From: Cylicocyclus nassatus
Lineage: Eukaryota > Nematoda > Chromadorea > Rhabditida > Strongylidae
Assembly (NCBI GenBank): GCA_958299035.1
Contig: CATQJL010000001.1
Coordinates: forward strand, 46,377,870-46,441,869
DNA length: 64,000 nt
Direction: 5' to 3'
This document shows positions 10,929-22,700 of the stretch, in pieces. The position numbers were made by a program, and so were the translations under genes. The number at the start of each line of letters is the position of its first letter. Within the stretch, counting starts at the first letter, position 1. The notes under the pieces were generated by a model. It saw nothing but the letters and a program-made list of their open reading frames with translations. It was not told the origin of the DNA and did not search any database.

Positions 10929-13400
10929 ATGGTTAGTAAATATTGAGCATAGTTTTACCCATTGAAATGTTCTTTGTTGCAGAGGTCCCTCCTCCTGACT
11001 GTGTTTGGCCTAGCAACCGTCGGCGCATTCTCCGTCCAGAAGCATGATGTGCTCGGTAAAAGTATAAATTTTCTTTGAGATATAGATTATAATTAAGAAA
11101 TACCTTCTTTAGATAAGCTTCGAAATCGCGTAATTACGAAAGAGGCCGAGAGTTTGACTGGTCAAGAACTGGCTGATTTCGTCAACAAAAATCAGAACTT
11201 CTTCAAGGTAAGCAAAGTTTAAAGTAGATTTGTAAGAAATGCTTCTACAAACTACTTTTAGGCATCTCCATCGAAGTTCAGTCAGGAAAAGATGAAGGCG
11301 AAACTCATGGATGTCAAGTACCTGGTAGAGCCTGAGCACCAAGAAGAGCTTAACATTGATGCTGACATTCCCGTGAGGTAAATGGCTAAACAAAAAATTT
11401 TCTTCACGCAGTTTTTCCCGTGGTGTCTGCTCTCAAATGCTCTGAATGTTATATAACTTCAGCTTTGATGCGAGAGTGCAGTGGCCCGCTTGCGCCTCTA
11501 TTTCTACGATTCGAGATCAGTCAGACTGCGGTGATTTTTACATCTTGAAGTATCCGTAAAACACTCATCCTTACTTTACGACGTGCTACCTTGTATGTTC
11601 TAGGATCTTGCTGGGCATTTGGTGCAGCTGAAGCTATGTCTGATCGCATTTGTATCGCTAGCCAAGGAAAAACAAAGGTACTTGTTCAAATTCAGACTTA
11701 TAAATATTGGAAATTAGACTGTCCTGCAACCGCTTTCTCGATTAGATCAAACTGCTCTTTATTCCTAGCATTTATGGCACTGTCTGTTAAAGCAAAGCAA
11801 GCTCTACAAAATGACTACCGGCCAAGTCGTAAATCAGATTTCGCCATCAAAAGATCTTATCATCTGGAAGTCGAATTCTCGCAGAGAAAAAATCTGCCAA
11901 ACTTCAAACTGGTCGTCATACAGTAGATACATAGTAGTATTCTCACATGGCTGAATGTTTTTCGTGGGATGGGGAAAATAAGATGGTTTAATAATGACAG
12001 ACCTTACCCCCAGCTCCTCCCACATTGATTGTATACTGCAAGCCTTAGTAAGCATAGCCCTGAAATTCTATCTCTGTATGTATACTACCGAAAAATACCA
12101 AGTCAACATGAAGAAAGCAAAAGTAACTTTCCTGCATTCTCGAGCTATTTTGTATCTTAATTTTGGGCCGCGGAAAAAAATTCAGCAGAAGCAATAATGC
12201 TATTACGAGTTTACTGTATGTTCACCAAGTTGAGGATTCGTAGGGAGATTTTCTTCAAGGTGATCCAATTTTCAGAGTAGTTGAGAAATTTTGGTTTGTA
12301 GCTCCAGACTTTACCTGGATTACGTAGGTGGATCTTTGGTGCAATTTGTAGAGCTTTTCTTGCTCTGCCAAATAGTTTCCGAAGTCTGTTGAAAACCATT
12401 CATTTGGAAAGAGGTTTACTTCAGGGGAATCTATGTATAATTAGCCAAAGAAAACCTGCAATGCAAGCTTTTAGGTAGCTGTCTCAGCTGATGATGTTCT
12501 GTCTTGTTGCGGAGGGACATGTGGATATGGGTAAGTTTGGTCGCACTTGCTCTTGGTAATTCTTAGGAAGTCTGATTTAGTTGCCAGGGCGGATATCCGA
12601 TCGAAGCATGGAGATACTGGGTCAAATACGGTATTTGTACCGGAGGATCGTACGAAACTCAAGTAAGTTTGTTTAACTCATCCCAGATTTTTGATCTAGT
12701 ATGTCTGAACAGACTTACCAGTCACAGTGTTTTTCTAGTCTGGATGCAAACCATATCCTATTCCACCTTGCGGCTACCATGCAAATCAGAAATACTATGG
12801 CCCATGCCCGGATTATGAATATGGCACTCCAGTTTGCACTACCTCGTGCATCGCAGGATATTCTGTCTCATACGCTGACGACAAATACTACGGTAATCAA
12901 TTTTATACAAAATCAAGAACCTGTGGTTGAACAAATCTTGTAGGAAAATCTGCATACGGTGTTCCTACGACAGTAGCTGGAATCCAGAAGGAGATCATGA
13001 CTAACGGACCAGTGGAAGCTGCGTTTACAGTTTATGAAGACTTCTATCAGTACATAAGTGGAGTCTACGTGGTGAGGGAAGACAAAATTCCAGACAGCTA
13101 ACTCAACTTTGTTGACCCAAAAAGCGTTATAAAACAAACCAAGAACTGAAATGCTTTTAGCACACCGGCGGGAACAAAATTGGTGGACATGCTGTCCGAA
13201 TCCTTGGATGGGGTGTGGACAATGGTACACCTTACTGGCTTGTTGCTAACTCGTGGAACACCGACTGGGGAGAGAACGGTAGTCAAATCATAATGAATTT
13301 TGCCCCGTTATCTGCATGCTTTTCAGGGTACTTCCGAATCATTCGTGGACTTAATGAATGCGGCATTGAGCAAGCTATTGTTGCTGGTCTACCGAAGTAA
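10929..13400 (+). CDS. Cathepsin B-like cysteine protease, copy 1
   Basis: Secreted papain-family (C1A) protease. Twelve exons join in phase: 10929-10931 (ATG only), 10983-11055, 11113-11207, 11262-11377, 11463-11530, 11604-11677, 12475-12530, 12581-12662, 12739-12892, 12944-13071, 13161-13278, 13327-13400; 346 residues, normal for the family. A signal peptide ([17 protein letters not shown]) and propeptide precede the mature domain near [10 protein letters not shown]. Catalytic Cys121 is in CGSCWAFG, His293 in [11 protein letters not shown], Asn313 in [29 protein letters not shown] is the cathepsin B Cys-rich block. The occluding loop reads CGYHANQ: the first of the usual two histidines is Tyr202. 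The 800-base intron 6 is shared with copy 2. TATA and GATA sites suggest gut expression. A role in digesting host protein is inferred from family members in parasitic worms. Confidence 0.96.
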
Positions 13401-13859
13401 AATGAAGAATCTTGTTCTACGCAACATCTATTGCGTGTAGTTTCGTGAAAGTGCGGCAACATTGTTCATCGAATTTCACATTTATGTATTTTATGTACAT
13501 AAACACATTGGAAAGGCACGTGTTGTTCCATGTACTTTTTTCCAGAAACAATCGGAAAGGATGCAAATAATATTTGAAGAGTGAGAAACATTTAGAATGT
13601 TAGTAGGACAAAAAGATCAACAAAGTATGACCTCATGGGCAAAATATCATCGCAGAACGGTCAAGTTTCAAAAGTGTTATTCATCAAATCGGGTCATGCT
13701 AAAAACTATTATGCAACCCTACCCCATTTTTGACGGCTAGGCAATCTGAACTTGGAAGAAGGAACCTTGCGAGGAGATGAAATTACGTGATGTGTCCGGC
13801 CCTAAAGCGAAGCGAAGGTGCACATCCTTACCTATTCAACGGAATTTTGATGTTTGCAG

Positions 13860-14032
13860 TATATCCGACATACCAAGGCGAAGCTCCACCAAATCGCTTT
13901 GGCATCCGGGCGAGTTACCGATGGGATGGTGTTGACCGCTCGAACGGTTTCGAAGCTGCTCTTGCTCAAACCAAAAATCGCAGGAATGCACAGGAGAAAG
14001 AGTACTATCAGAACTTGCAGCTGTATGGGTAG
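13860..14032 (+). pseudogene. Orphan copy of the BUD13 terminal exon
   Basis: This 173-base segment is a full copy of BUD13 exon 17, with the TTTGCAG acceptor, open frame and TAG stop kept. No other BUD13 exon accompanies it. It changes [10 protein letters not shown] to [10 protein letters not shown] in the most conserved block, and the final residues YYRNLQLYE to YYQNLQLYG. It lies in the sense orientation 5 kb after the true exon, so it could be used as an alternative last exon, but no evidence of use can be seen here. More likely a passenger of the duplication. Confidence 0.85.
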
Positions 14033-14126
14033 ATACATAAGCTCCCCCCCCCCTTCCCCCATTATCAAATTTTGTATTATAGTACTTACCTCATTTTCTA
14101 GCAGTTATGTTTTAACTTTTCGGTTA

Positions 14127-14434
14127 CCCTAAAATCCGTACAATAAGTCCGCCTATCAGATAAGTCCGCCCTATCAGATAAGTCCGCAGAAGAACTAACA
14201 GTTAAGTCCGCTTTCTTGACAACGAAAGTCGCCCTCGCGCCGCCAAAAGTCCTGCAGATAAGTCCGCTTCTCATGCTCAGGATAGGCGAACTTATCTGCT
14301 GCGGGCTTATCTGATAGTGGATTTAGGAGGACTTATCTGGTAGACTTTTGGCGGCGCAGAGGGCGTTTTTTCATCGATTTTTCGCGTCGAAACTGCAGAT
14401 AAGTGTCCGGACTTATTGTACGGATTTTGGGGTG
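14127..14434. mobile_element. MITE with CCCTAAAATCC termini
   Basis: A 308-base palindrome rich in ATAAGTCCGC blocks has termini reading CCCTAAAATCCGTACAATAA and an approximate inverse, flanked by TA on each side. It is absent from the matching place in unit 1 (near 8911), giving an almost intact empty site. A relative is at 60852. Confidence 0.85.
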
Positions 14435-14438
14435 TATA

Positions 14439-15138
14439 TTAGGTTGATGCAAAAGTTCTTTGCACCAAATTCAAAAATTCATAACTTGTTGAACTCTCAA
14501 CGAATCTGAAAGAACTAAGTTTGCATAAGAGAGGAACTCATGCTCTTTGCAACTGTACCTGATCTGTTCGTCAATGTGTACAAATGAAGGAGATAGAAGC
14601 TAAACCAAAATCACTCAAAATTTAAATTTTTCGTGTAGGGTCATAAATAATCGGAAACATACAGCAAAAATCGGAGCAGTCGGTATTGTAGGTTCTCTCA
14701 CCAGCTTTTTCTGATTGTGCAAAGTTTGCGCCGATTGAGCGTCTCTATGAAAAGTTACGATTTTCCTGGAAAATGCCAAAATAAATCAAATTTGCGCTTT
14801 TGTATTGCTTGCTCGGAAATCATAACTTTTCACAGAGACGCTCAATCGGCGCAAACTATGCACTGTTAGAAGGAAATTGTAAAAGAACCTACAAAACCAC
14901 TGCTCCGATTTTTGTTGCAAGTTTCCGATTTTTTATGACCCTACATGAAAAATTTAAATTTTGAGTGATTTTGGTTTTGAGCTCCTATCTCCTTCATTTG
15001 TACATATTAACGAACACAAGTACATTTGCAAAAAGCATGAGATCCTCTCTTATGCAAAATTTAGATCTTGCAGATTCGTTGAGAATTCAAGTTATGAATT
15101 ATTTGATTTGGTGCGAAAGAATTTTTGCACCAACCTAA
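14439..15138. mobile_element. Mariner-type MITE
   Basis: A 700-base element starts TTAGGTTGATGCAAAAGTTC and ends GCACCAACCTAA, with TA on both flanks. Inside, a second inverted repeat lies at about 14640-14950. It stands two bases from the preceding MITE and is absent from unit 1. No intact transposase. Confidence 0.85.
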
Positions 15139-16838
15139 TATTATGCCAATAAACTTCTCAATGTACACTGTTATTGTCGAACTTGGGTGTAGTCCTGGGC
15201 GTCAAGTCGAAACGTGGATTGGATGTGGTGAAGGAGAAATTTTCGTATGTGACCATCGATGATAAGCAGTAACGGTTGCTAAGACTTCACAATTATAAGC
15301 ATCTGGAACGGAACGTTCTGTAGTTGGTTCGTGGTGCTTGTTTTATTACTTGCAGATATGTTTTTTCGGAGATTGCCCCTTCCTCAAGCCATAGCAAACA
15401 ATGGACCTAGATAGGAACAAGGCATGCTTGTATCGGAAGAGCTTCTGATATGAGCGTGCTATCTTAGTGCTGCCATTATCAAATATAGGGGAGTCTACTC
15501 CTTCGGAATTTGGTCACAGATCAAAGGTAGCACCATGTTCTATGCTGACAGCTATCATAAATTTGCTGGATGCAGCATAATTGCTCATTTTCACGAAGTT
15601 GACCTGAAGATAGTCGAAGGTCTTATGGATATGCATCGTATGTATTAGAGAGATAGTGTGTATGTAGGTAAGTAACGGGATAAGCAACTTTTGACGGTTA
15701 CGTCAAAGAAAATTTTACAGCAGTCACAGGAAACTAACCACATCTGATCCCACGCAAAAAGGGTGCATTTCTAATGCGGTGCAATAGTAGATCCTTAGTT
15801 GTCTAGTTGAATTTGTTTTTTGTTCGCCAAGTCCCGCTGCAAGTGCAAACACAAAGAAACAAATTTAACATCTCTAGAACCATCGCGTTGATGGGTGGGA
15901 CGGACAGGTCGTCAGGAGATTCTGGTTCGACACTTCAGATTCTGGAGCGATTTCCTCGCTTCAGAATCTGAAGCGTGGCTTGGGACCTGGGCACTTACTC
16001 AGTGAAGCCCCTTCAATGTGACAGTTGAAATTTCACCCCTGTCAAAATTGGTGGACAGTGCCTGCAAGCGCAAACTTTCCATTGCATGACTCTCACTTAT
16101 TAGCTTCAAATTAAAACCCGAAACCAAAAAAAATTGCTCCAGAAAATTCTCAAGAATCAGGAATTTTGAGAGGAGCTTTAGATAAATCCTTGATTTATCC
16201 AGATAAACGCCGAACCTTTTTTTTTCGGTGACTATAAAGGTTTAGGGGTTAAATATGGATATAGGGGTTAAAATATGCACATACTGCTATCTAACTTACA
16301 ACTGCTGGCAAAGTAGCTCATAACTATTAAAACTACAGCCAAAGGGGTCCATAATACATCTTAGGAACAGAATGTATATTAAGGTTCATGATCAACATGA
16401 CGAAATTGGAATTTTGGTACTGCCCATCTACATATAAACTCCTGTCAGTAACTTATACTCCATTATTTAGCAGTCAAAAGGTAGATAGAGGGTGGAATAT
16501 AGGGGTGGAGGATCCCTTAACTCTGCATCTGATAGATCGATGATTTATTTCCTATCAACAATTCGACCGGCACCAATGTTTTGGGAATGTTTTATGTATG
16601 GGATTGTGATTAATGGACCACTCGTGAGCGCAAACGTTAGCTATCCACTTCAAGGGTGATAATATCATGGTGCACCTCTTTCTCTTATGTACCACTTTCT
16701 GGAGGGAACATAGAACAGCTCTAACAGATGGTTATGCTTCTTATCTTTTCCCAACCTTATCGTACATGCCTCAGAACGTTTTATGGGGCTTGTTAAAAAA
16801 AAGCGTAGAGCTGCAGATATTTAGCGCATTAACGGCAG

Positions 16839-16846
16839 TATATAAG
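16839..16846 (+). promoter_or_regulatory. TATA box of cathepsin B copy 2
   Basis: TATATAAG lies 46 bases before the ATG, matching copy 1. The upstream GATA-type site is weaker here (GTGATAA at 16656-16662), so expression may differ. Confidence 0.6.
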
Positions 16847-16884
16847 GAAATAGGTAGAATGAGTCTTTGCTTAACTCCGTCACA

Positions 16885-19393
16885 ATGGTTAGTAAATAAT
16901 GAGCATAGTTTTACCCTTTAAATGTCCTTTGTTGCAGAGGCCCCTCTTTCTGACTGTGTTTGGCCTAGCAACCGTCGGCGCATTCTCCGTCCAGAAGCAT
17001 GATGCTCTCGGTAAACTAACAATAAAATTTCTTCGTGATTTCGATTGTAATTAACAGATACCTTCCTTAGATAAGCTTCGAAATCGCGTAATTACGAAAG
17101 AAGCAGAGAGTTTGACTGGTCAAGAGCTGGCCGATTTCGTCAACAAAAATCAGAACTTCTTCAAGGTGAGCAAAGTTTAAAGTAGATTTGTAAGAAATGC
17201 TTCTTTAAACTACTTTTAGGCATCTCCATCGAAGTTCAATCAGGAAAAGATGAAGGCGAAACTCATGGATGTCAAGTACCTGGTAGAGCCTGAGCACCAA
17301 GAAGAGCTTAACATTGATGCTAACATTCCCGACAGGTAGATGGCTAAATCTCAAAAAAAAATCTTGCTTCTTTACGCAATTTTTTTCCTGGTGTGCTCTC
17401 AAATGCTTTGATCTGAAAGATATATAATTTCAGCTTTGATGCGAGAGTGCAGTGGCCAACTTGCGAGTCCATCTCTATGATTCGAGATCAGTCAGACTGC
17501 GGTGATTTTTACATCTTAAAGTATCCGTAAAACACTCATCCTTACTTTACGACGTGCTACCTTGTATGTTCTAGGATCTTGCTGGGCATTTGGGGCAGCT
17601 GAAGCTATGTCTGATCGCATTTGTATCGCTAGCCAAGGAAAAACACAGGTACTTGCTCAAATTCAAACTTATAAATATTCAAAATTAGACTTTCCCAAAT
17701 GCAACCCCTTTCTCGAATAACAAATCTGCTCTCTATTCCTAGCACTCATGACACTATCTGATGAAGCAAAGCAAGTTCTACAAAATGACTACCGGCCAAG
17801 TCGTGCATGAAATTTCGCCAAAATTGAAAGATCTTATCTGAAAGTCGGGTTTTCGCCGAGAAAAAATCTGCAGAACTTTAAAATGGTCGACATACAGTAG
17901 ATACATAGCACTATTTTCACATGGCTAATGTTTTTTCGTGCATGTAATGGAGAAAAACGATGGTCTAAAAACGGCAGACTCCGTCCCAGCTCTTCCCACA
18001 TATTTGATTGTGACTGCAAGCCTTAGTAAATAGAACCATAATATTATACCTCTGTATGTATCCTACCGAAAAATACCAAATTCCACATAAAGAAAGTAAA
18101 AGTGGCTACCCTGCATTTTCGAGCTATTTTATGTCTTAAGTTTGGGCCGCGGAAGAACTTCTGCAGAAGCAATTATACTATTACGACTCTATTGTAGGTT
18201 GGCCAAGTTGGAGATTCGTGGGGGTTCCCTTGAAGGTAGTCCCTTTATGGTAGTTATAAAACTTCAGTTTCTAGCTCCATAATTTAATTTATTCTCCATA
18301 ATTTAGGATTACGACATAGGCGAATCTATGGTGCAATTTGTAGAGCTTTCTTTGCTCTATCAAACAGTGTCCGAAGTGTATTAAAAAAAGGGCCTTTAGG
18401 AAAGGGGTTTACTTCAAGGCACCCTAATAATAATTAGCAGGAGAACCTGAACCGCAATTGTTTAGGTAGCTGTCTCAGCTGATGATGTTCTGTCTTGTTG
18501 CGGAAAGACATGTGGAGATGGGTAAGTTTGAAACATTTGCTCTTGATAATTCTTAGGTAACCTGATTTAGTTGCGAGGGCGGATATCCGATTGAAGCGTG
18601 GAGATACTGGGTCAAACACGGTATCTGTACCGGAGGATCGTACGAATCTCAAGTAAGTTTGTTTGACTCACCTAGATTTTTGATCTGCTATGTCTGAACA
18701 GATTTACCAGTCACTGTGCCTTTCCAGTCTGGATGCAAACCATATCCTATTCCACCTTGCGGCCACCATGCAAATCAGACGTACTTTGGCCCATGCCCAG
18801 ACAACGAGTATGATACTCCAGTTTGCACCACCTCGTGCATCGCAGGATATCCTGTCTCATACGCTAATGACAAATACTACGGTAATCAATTCTTCTACAA
18901 AAGCAAGAGCCTTTGTCTGAACAAATCTTTGTAGGAAAATCTGCATACGGTGTACCAAAGACCGTAGCTGGAATTCAGAAGGAGATCATGACTAACGGAC
19001 CAGTAGAAGCTGCGTATACAGTTTATGAAGACTTCTATCAGTACAAAAGTGGAGTCTACGTGGTGAGGAAAGACAAAATCCCAGACAGCTAACTCAACTT
19101 TGTTGAGCCAAAACGCTTTGTAAAACAAAACAAAAACTGGAATGCTTTTAGCACACGGGCGGAAAAGAACTTGGTGGACATGCTGTCCGAATCCTTGGAT
19201 GGGGTGTGGACAATGGTACACCTTACTGGCTTGTTGCTAACTCATGGAACACCGACTGGGGAGAGAACGGTAGTCAAATCATAATGAATTTGTGCCCTGT
19301 TATCTCATGTTGTTTTCAGGGTACTTCCGAATTGTTCGTGGACTCAATGAATGCGGCATTGAGCATGCTATTGTTGCTGGTCTACCGAAGTGA
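16885..19393 (+). CDS. Cathepsin B-like cysteine protease, copy 2
   Basis: Tandem paralogue of copy 1 with twelve exons of identical lengths: 16885-16887, 16938-17010, 17071-17165, 17220-17335, 17434-17501, 17575-17648, 18466-18521, 18571-18652, 18728-18881, 18935-19062, 19152-19269, 19320-19393; again 346 residues. The signal peptide differs slightly ([10 protein letters not shown]). Catalytic Cys (GSCWAFG), His (GGHAV) and Asn ([10 protein letters not shown]) are all present. The occluding loop reads CGHHANQ, keeping both histidines that give cathepsin B its dipeptidyl-carboxypeptidase activity, unlike copy 1. Other differences cluster near the cleft: CGDGCEGGYP for CGYGCQGGYP, and KELGGH for NKIGGH just before the catalytic His. 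No stop or frameshift was found, so both copies look functional. Confidence 0.96.
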
Positions 19394-19779
19394 AATAAAA
19401 TGAAGAATTGTTCTACAAAACATCTAGCATTGTATGTAGTTCCGGCAACATTGTTCAACGAATCTCACATTTATGTATTTTATGTACATAAACACATTAG
19501 AAAGGCACATGTTGTTCCATGTAGATACTTTTTTCCTGAAACAATCGGAAAGGATACAAATAATACCTGAAGAGTGAGAAGCATTTAGAATGTTAGTAGG
19601 ACAGAATGATTAACAAAGTGACCTATGAGCAAAATATCATCACAGAACGGTCAAGTTTCCTGCAAGGAAGTTATTCATCAATCTGGGTCGTGCTAAGAAT
19701 TATTATGCGACTATTAATATTTTGACGGCTGAGCACTCATATCTAAACTTGAAAGAATCTAAACCAGAAAATAAAAGCT

Positions 19780-22700
19780 TCATGCGAAGATTTTCCCAGG
19801 ATTCAGGATGTTATTCGGATCAAGCGCTTTTTTGATCATTTTCATGGTTTGTAGTCCAGCAGCTCCAAATTCCTCTTCGAGGTAGTGGATCTTGCCCACT
19901 CCAATGCCGTGTTCACCAGTACATGTACCACCCACAGACAAAGCGCGGCTGCAAATACAGCGACTCGATCAAAAAAGGAAATACTATTTTAGACCAATCG
20001 AAAGATTTTGAGCAGGTGATGATGCAAATAATTTAGAATTTACAAGCACTATTTGGCTTAGGTAAAATTAGCCAGTTGTAATTGGCAACGAACTCCTTTT
20101 CAACTTATTTTCATAGTGTCTTTCTTGAAGTAGAAGGAGTACATTTGGATATCTTGAGAGGCTTTCCGCATACCAGAAAAATCAGTGCACATCAGTGGCG
20201 GACCGAGGAGGGGCGAGGGGAAGGGGTGTTGTCAATGTTGCTTACAGGAGTTATGAAGACTCTGCAAGTGAGTTGTTTGTATTTGTAGATAACCGAGATA
20301 ATTTTGAAAATTCTACACTAATCTGAGCCTTGTCTGAATAACTTTTTCAGGGCGTTTCGGGGTAGCGGACCTGCAAAAATTTTGGGGTTCCGGCACCTTG
20401 AATCGGATAATCCCCCCCCCCCCCCACCCCCCAGATGCTGGGACCGCCACTGATACATAGCAAATATAGAAGAAACTACTCACCGAACTAATCTGTCCGA
20501 GAATGCATGCACCATCTTCATTTCTTCTTCATTCTCTTCAAATACAGGAATTGTCACATGGAAATTTCCGTCACCAACATGGCCGACAATAGCTCCTCAA
20601 AGAAGCTATCTATTGTTTGTTTCCGATTTTGTAGAAGTGTCAGAGTTAAGGCGTCGATCAATATTGGTATTTAATTTCGAAAATATTGAGAATCTACCTT
20701 TGAGACCAGTTGCATCGAGATCATTTCTTGTTTGTACGATAGTCTCAGCAAGCTTTGATATGGGCACGCAAACGTCTGTTATAAACCCCTGAACAAAATT
20801 GTTGTGGAATTTTTTGAAACGCAGCATTCTTTGCCTACAGCAGCCCCAGTCCTCATAGCTACGGCAGCGTAGTACGCATGATGACGAGCTGTCCACAACT
20901 TGTCCATTTGCTCAGGTTCGGTAGCCCATTGAAAGGCAGAGCCATTATTGCTAGTGCAGATTTCTCCTGTATTGCTTGAAAATGGTTTAGATGTAAATGT
21001 TAAAGCAGCTGTTCAGACAAATCTGGGGAACTAGAATTCTCATACGGACATTAGGGGTTCTGACTAATTATTAGGTTGGCTAAAGAAAATCTTTATGCAA
21101 ACTTCCACAAAAAGGTTTCTCATTGTTGTTTAATTATGACTTTTCAAAGTTAAATAGTTAAAGCTTGTACTATCACAATGCAACCAATCAGGAGTTACTA
21201 TTTACTATCAGTAAAGAATACTTATGCTTCGATATGGCCAAATTTTCAAAAGCTCAGTTCCAAGACTTCGCAGGCCGTTTCTGTGCTGGAACGGATGTAC
21301 AGAGGAATGGAATGGTATTTGGATACAGCAAAGTTTTCCCCATATAGGCAATAACAGTTGAATTTGTGATCTGCCACTTTTGAAATTCTTTGAAAAAGAA
21401 ATCAGAATTTCCCCTCATTTGCGCACAATAAAGAATTTGGAGTTTCTCACTCTTCCCCCTTTTCTTCATAAGAAAACATTTGAACAGCATTCACATCCCA
21501 ATTCTCATCAATGTGCTCTTCCCGGAGATACCAAGTACTAGATAAAAACTGCAGGATTTGTGGGAACCGCAAAATCTGCCGAAATTATTCAAATATTAAT
21601 CAACCTGATAGTTGGTCCAGTGGCAGCCCATGTAGCTCATTGATTGCCACGGGTTCCCCTAAGCTTTTGCCTTACCGTATTTTTTTCGCGCGGACCAATC
21701 GCATCCCCAAGAAGGTACATGAAAATTTAAGGCGAATTCTCGAATAGGTAGTGATCTAACGCAGATGTACTCCTTGTCGAACTTGCCCAGACCTTGCCAA
21801 CAAAACAGCACTAACCGACAGTTTTTGCTTGCTGCTCGACTTCAGCCACAGTCTGACCATGGAACTCGAGAGCAAGGGTTGGTTGCTCCTGCAGTTCTAT
21901 ATGACTGTACTTATTGCAGGCAGCAACTTGTACCTCGTCGAGGAATTCTAAAATGGACGCTTAGTGGGGAAAACGGAACTTTTTAGACTACACCTATTCT
22001 TGCTATCGGGACAGCCATTTGCATTGTCTCTACAACTGAGTTCACAGCATCGGCTACAGTGGGAAAGTGACAGAGTGCTACGGATTGGGCTTGCGGTCGA
22101 GGATGTAACCTTGAAAACGTCTCCTTGAGCTCAGTCCAACCGCCGTCATTACGAACCGACCTAAGAACAGCTTTTGTTATGATACCGAGAGTTCCTTCAG
22201 ACCCGGTGAATAGTCCAGTCAAGTCGTACCCGGCTGCTGATTTTCTTAATGACAATTATAATGTAAAACAAAAATTGCTGCGATTGAAACCAGCTACCGA
22301 GGCCGTCCACGTTCTCCTCTAGTATGTACAATGGAACCGTCGGCAAGTACAACTTCAAGATTCCGGACATTCTCTTTCATGGTACCTCAATAAAGAATTT
22401 CGGTCATAATAACAATAATTGTATCCCATAGCATACCGTATCGCACAGCGTTGGTACCACTTGCTGAGGTAGCTACCATTCCGCACAGAGAGGCATCAGC
22501 TCCAGGATCTAGATTAGTGTAATGTTCATATCTTTCAAAAAATTACTGTAAGACAGTTTCAGCTCTTGCGTGGCCTCCAATAAAATGGCTCAGCAAATTC
22601 ACGGTTAAAATGACTCAAGAAAAATAGTAGCTAGTAAGAACTTTTCTAGCTGGAATTCCGCTATTTATCTTTTTCACATCAGCAGATTACTCCTATAATC

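Larger units (their letters stand above)
8578..13770. repeat. Segmental duplication, unit 1
   Basis: This unit matches 13786-19760 in order and orientation: last BUD13 exon, about 2 kb of spacer, then a whole cathepsin B gene and its 3' flank. Both units open with CGTGATGTGTCC just upstream of the BUD13 exon. Homology fades near TTTTGACGGCT at about 13730. Unit 1 has about 370 extra bases at 10170-10540 and a hAT-like end (CAGGGCTCGGCAC) near 9828 that unit 2 lacks. Confidence 0.9.
13786..19760. repeat. Segmental duplication, unit 2
   Basis: Second unit of the tandem duplication, adjacent to unit 1 with no spacer. It is about 0.8 kb longer, mainly because of two elements at 14127-14434 and 14439-15138. 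Exon lengths of the cathepsin gene and of the BUD13 exon are unchanged, while introns and spacer have many substitutions and small indels. The duplication is therefore not very recent. Confidence 0.9.

Noticed and set aside
11591..11926. Long frame running past cathepsin B exon 6
   Set aside because: It reads through a good GTACTT donor into the intron; the following exon at 12475 continues the protease in phase.
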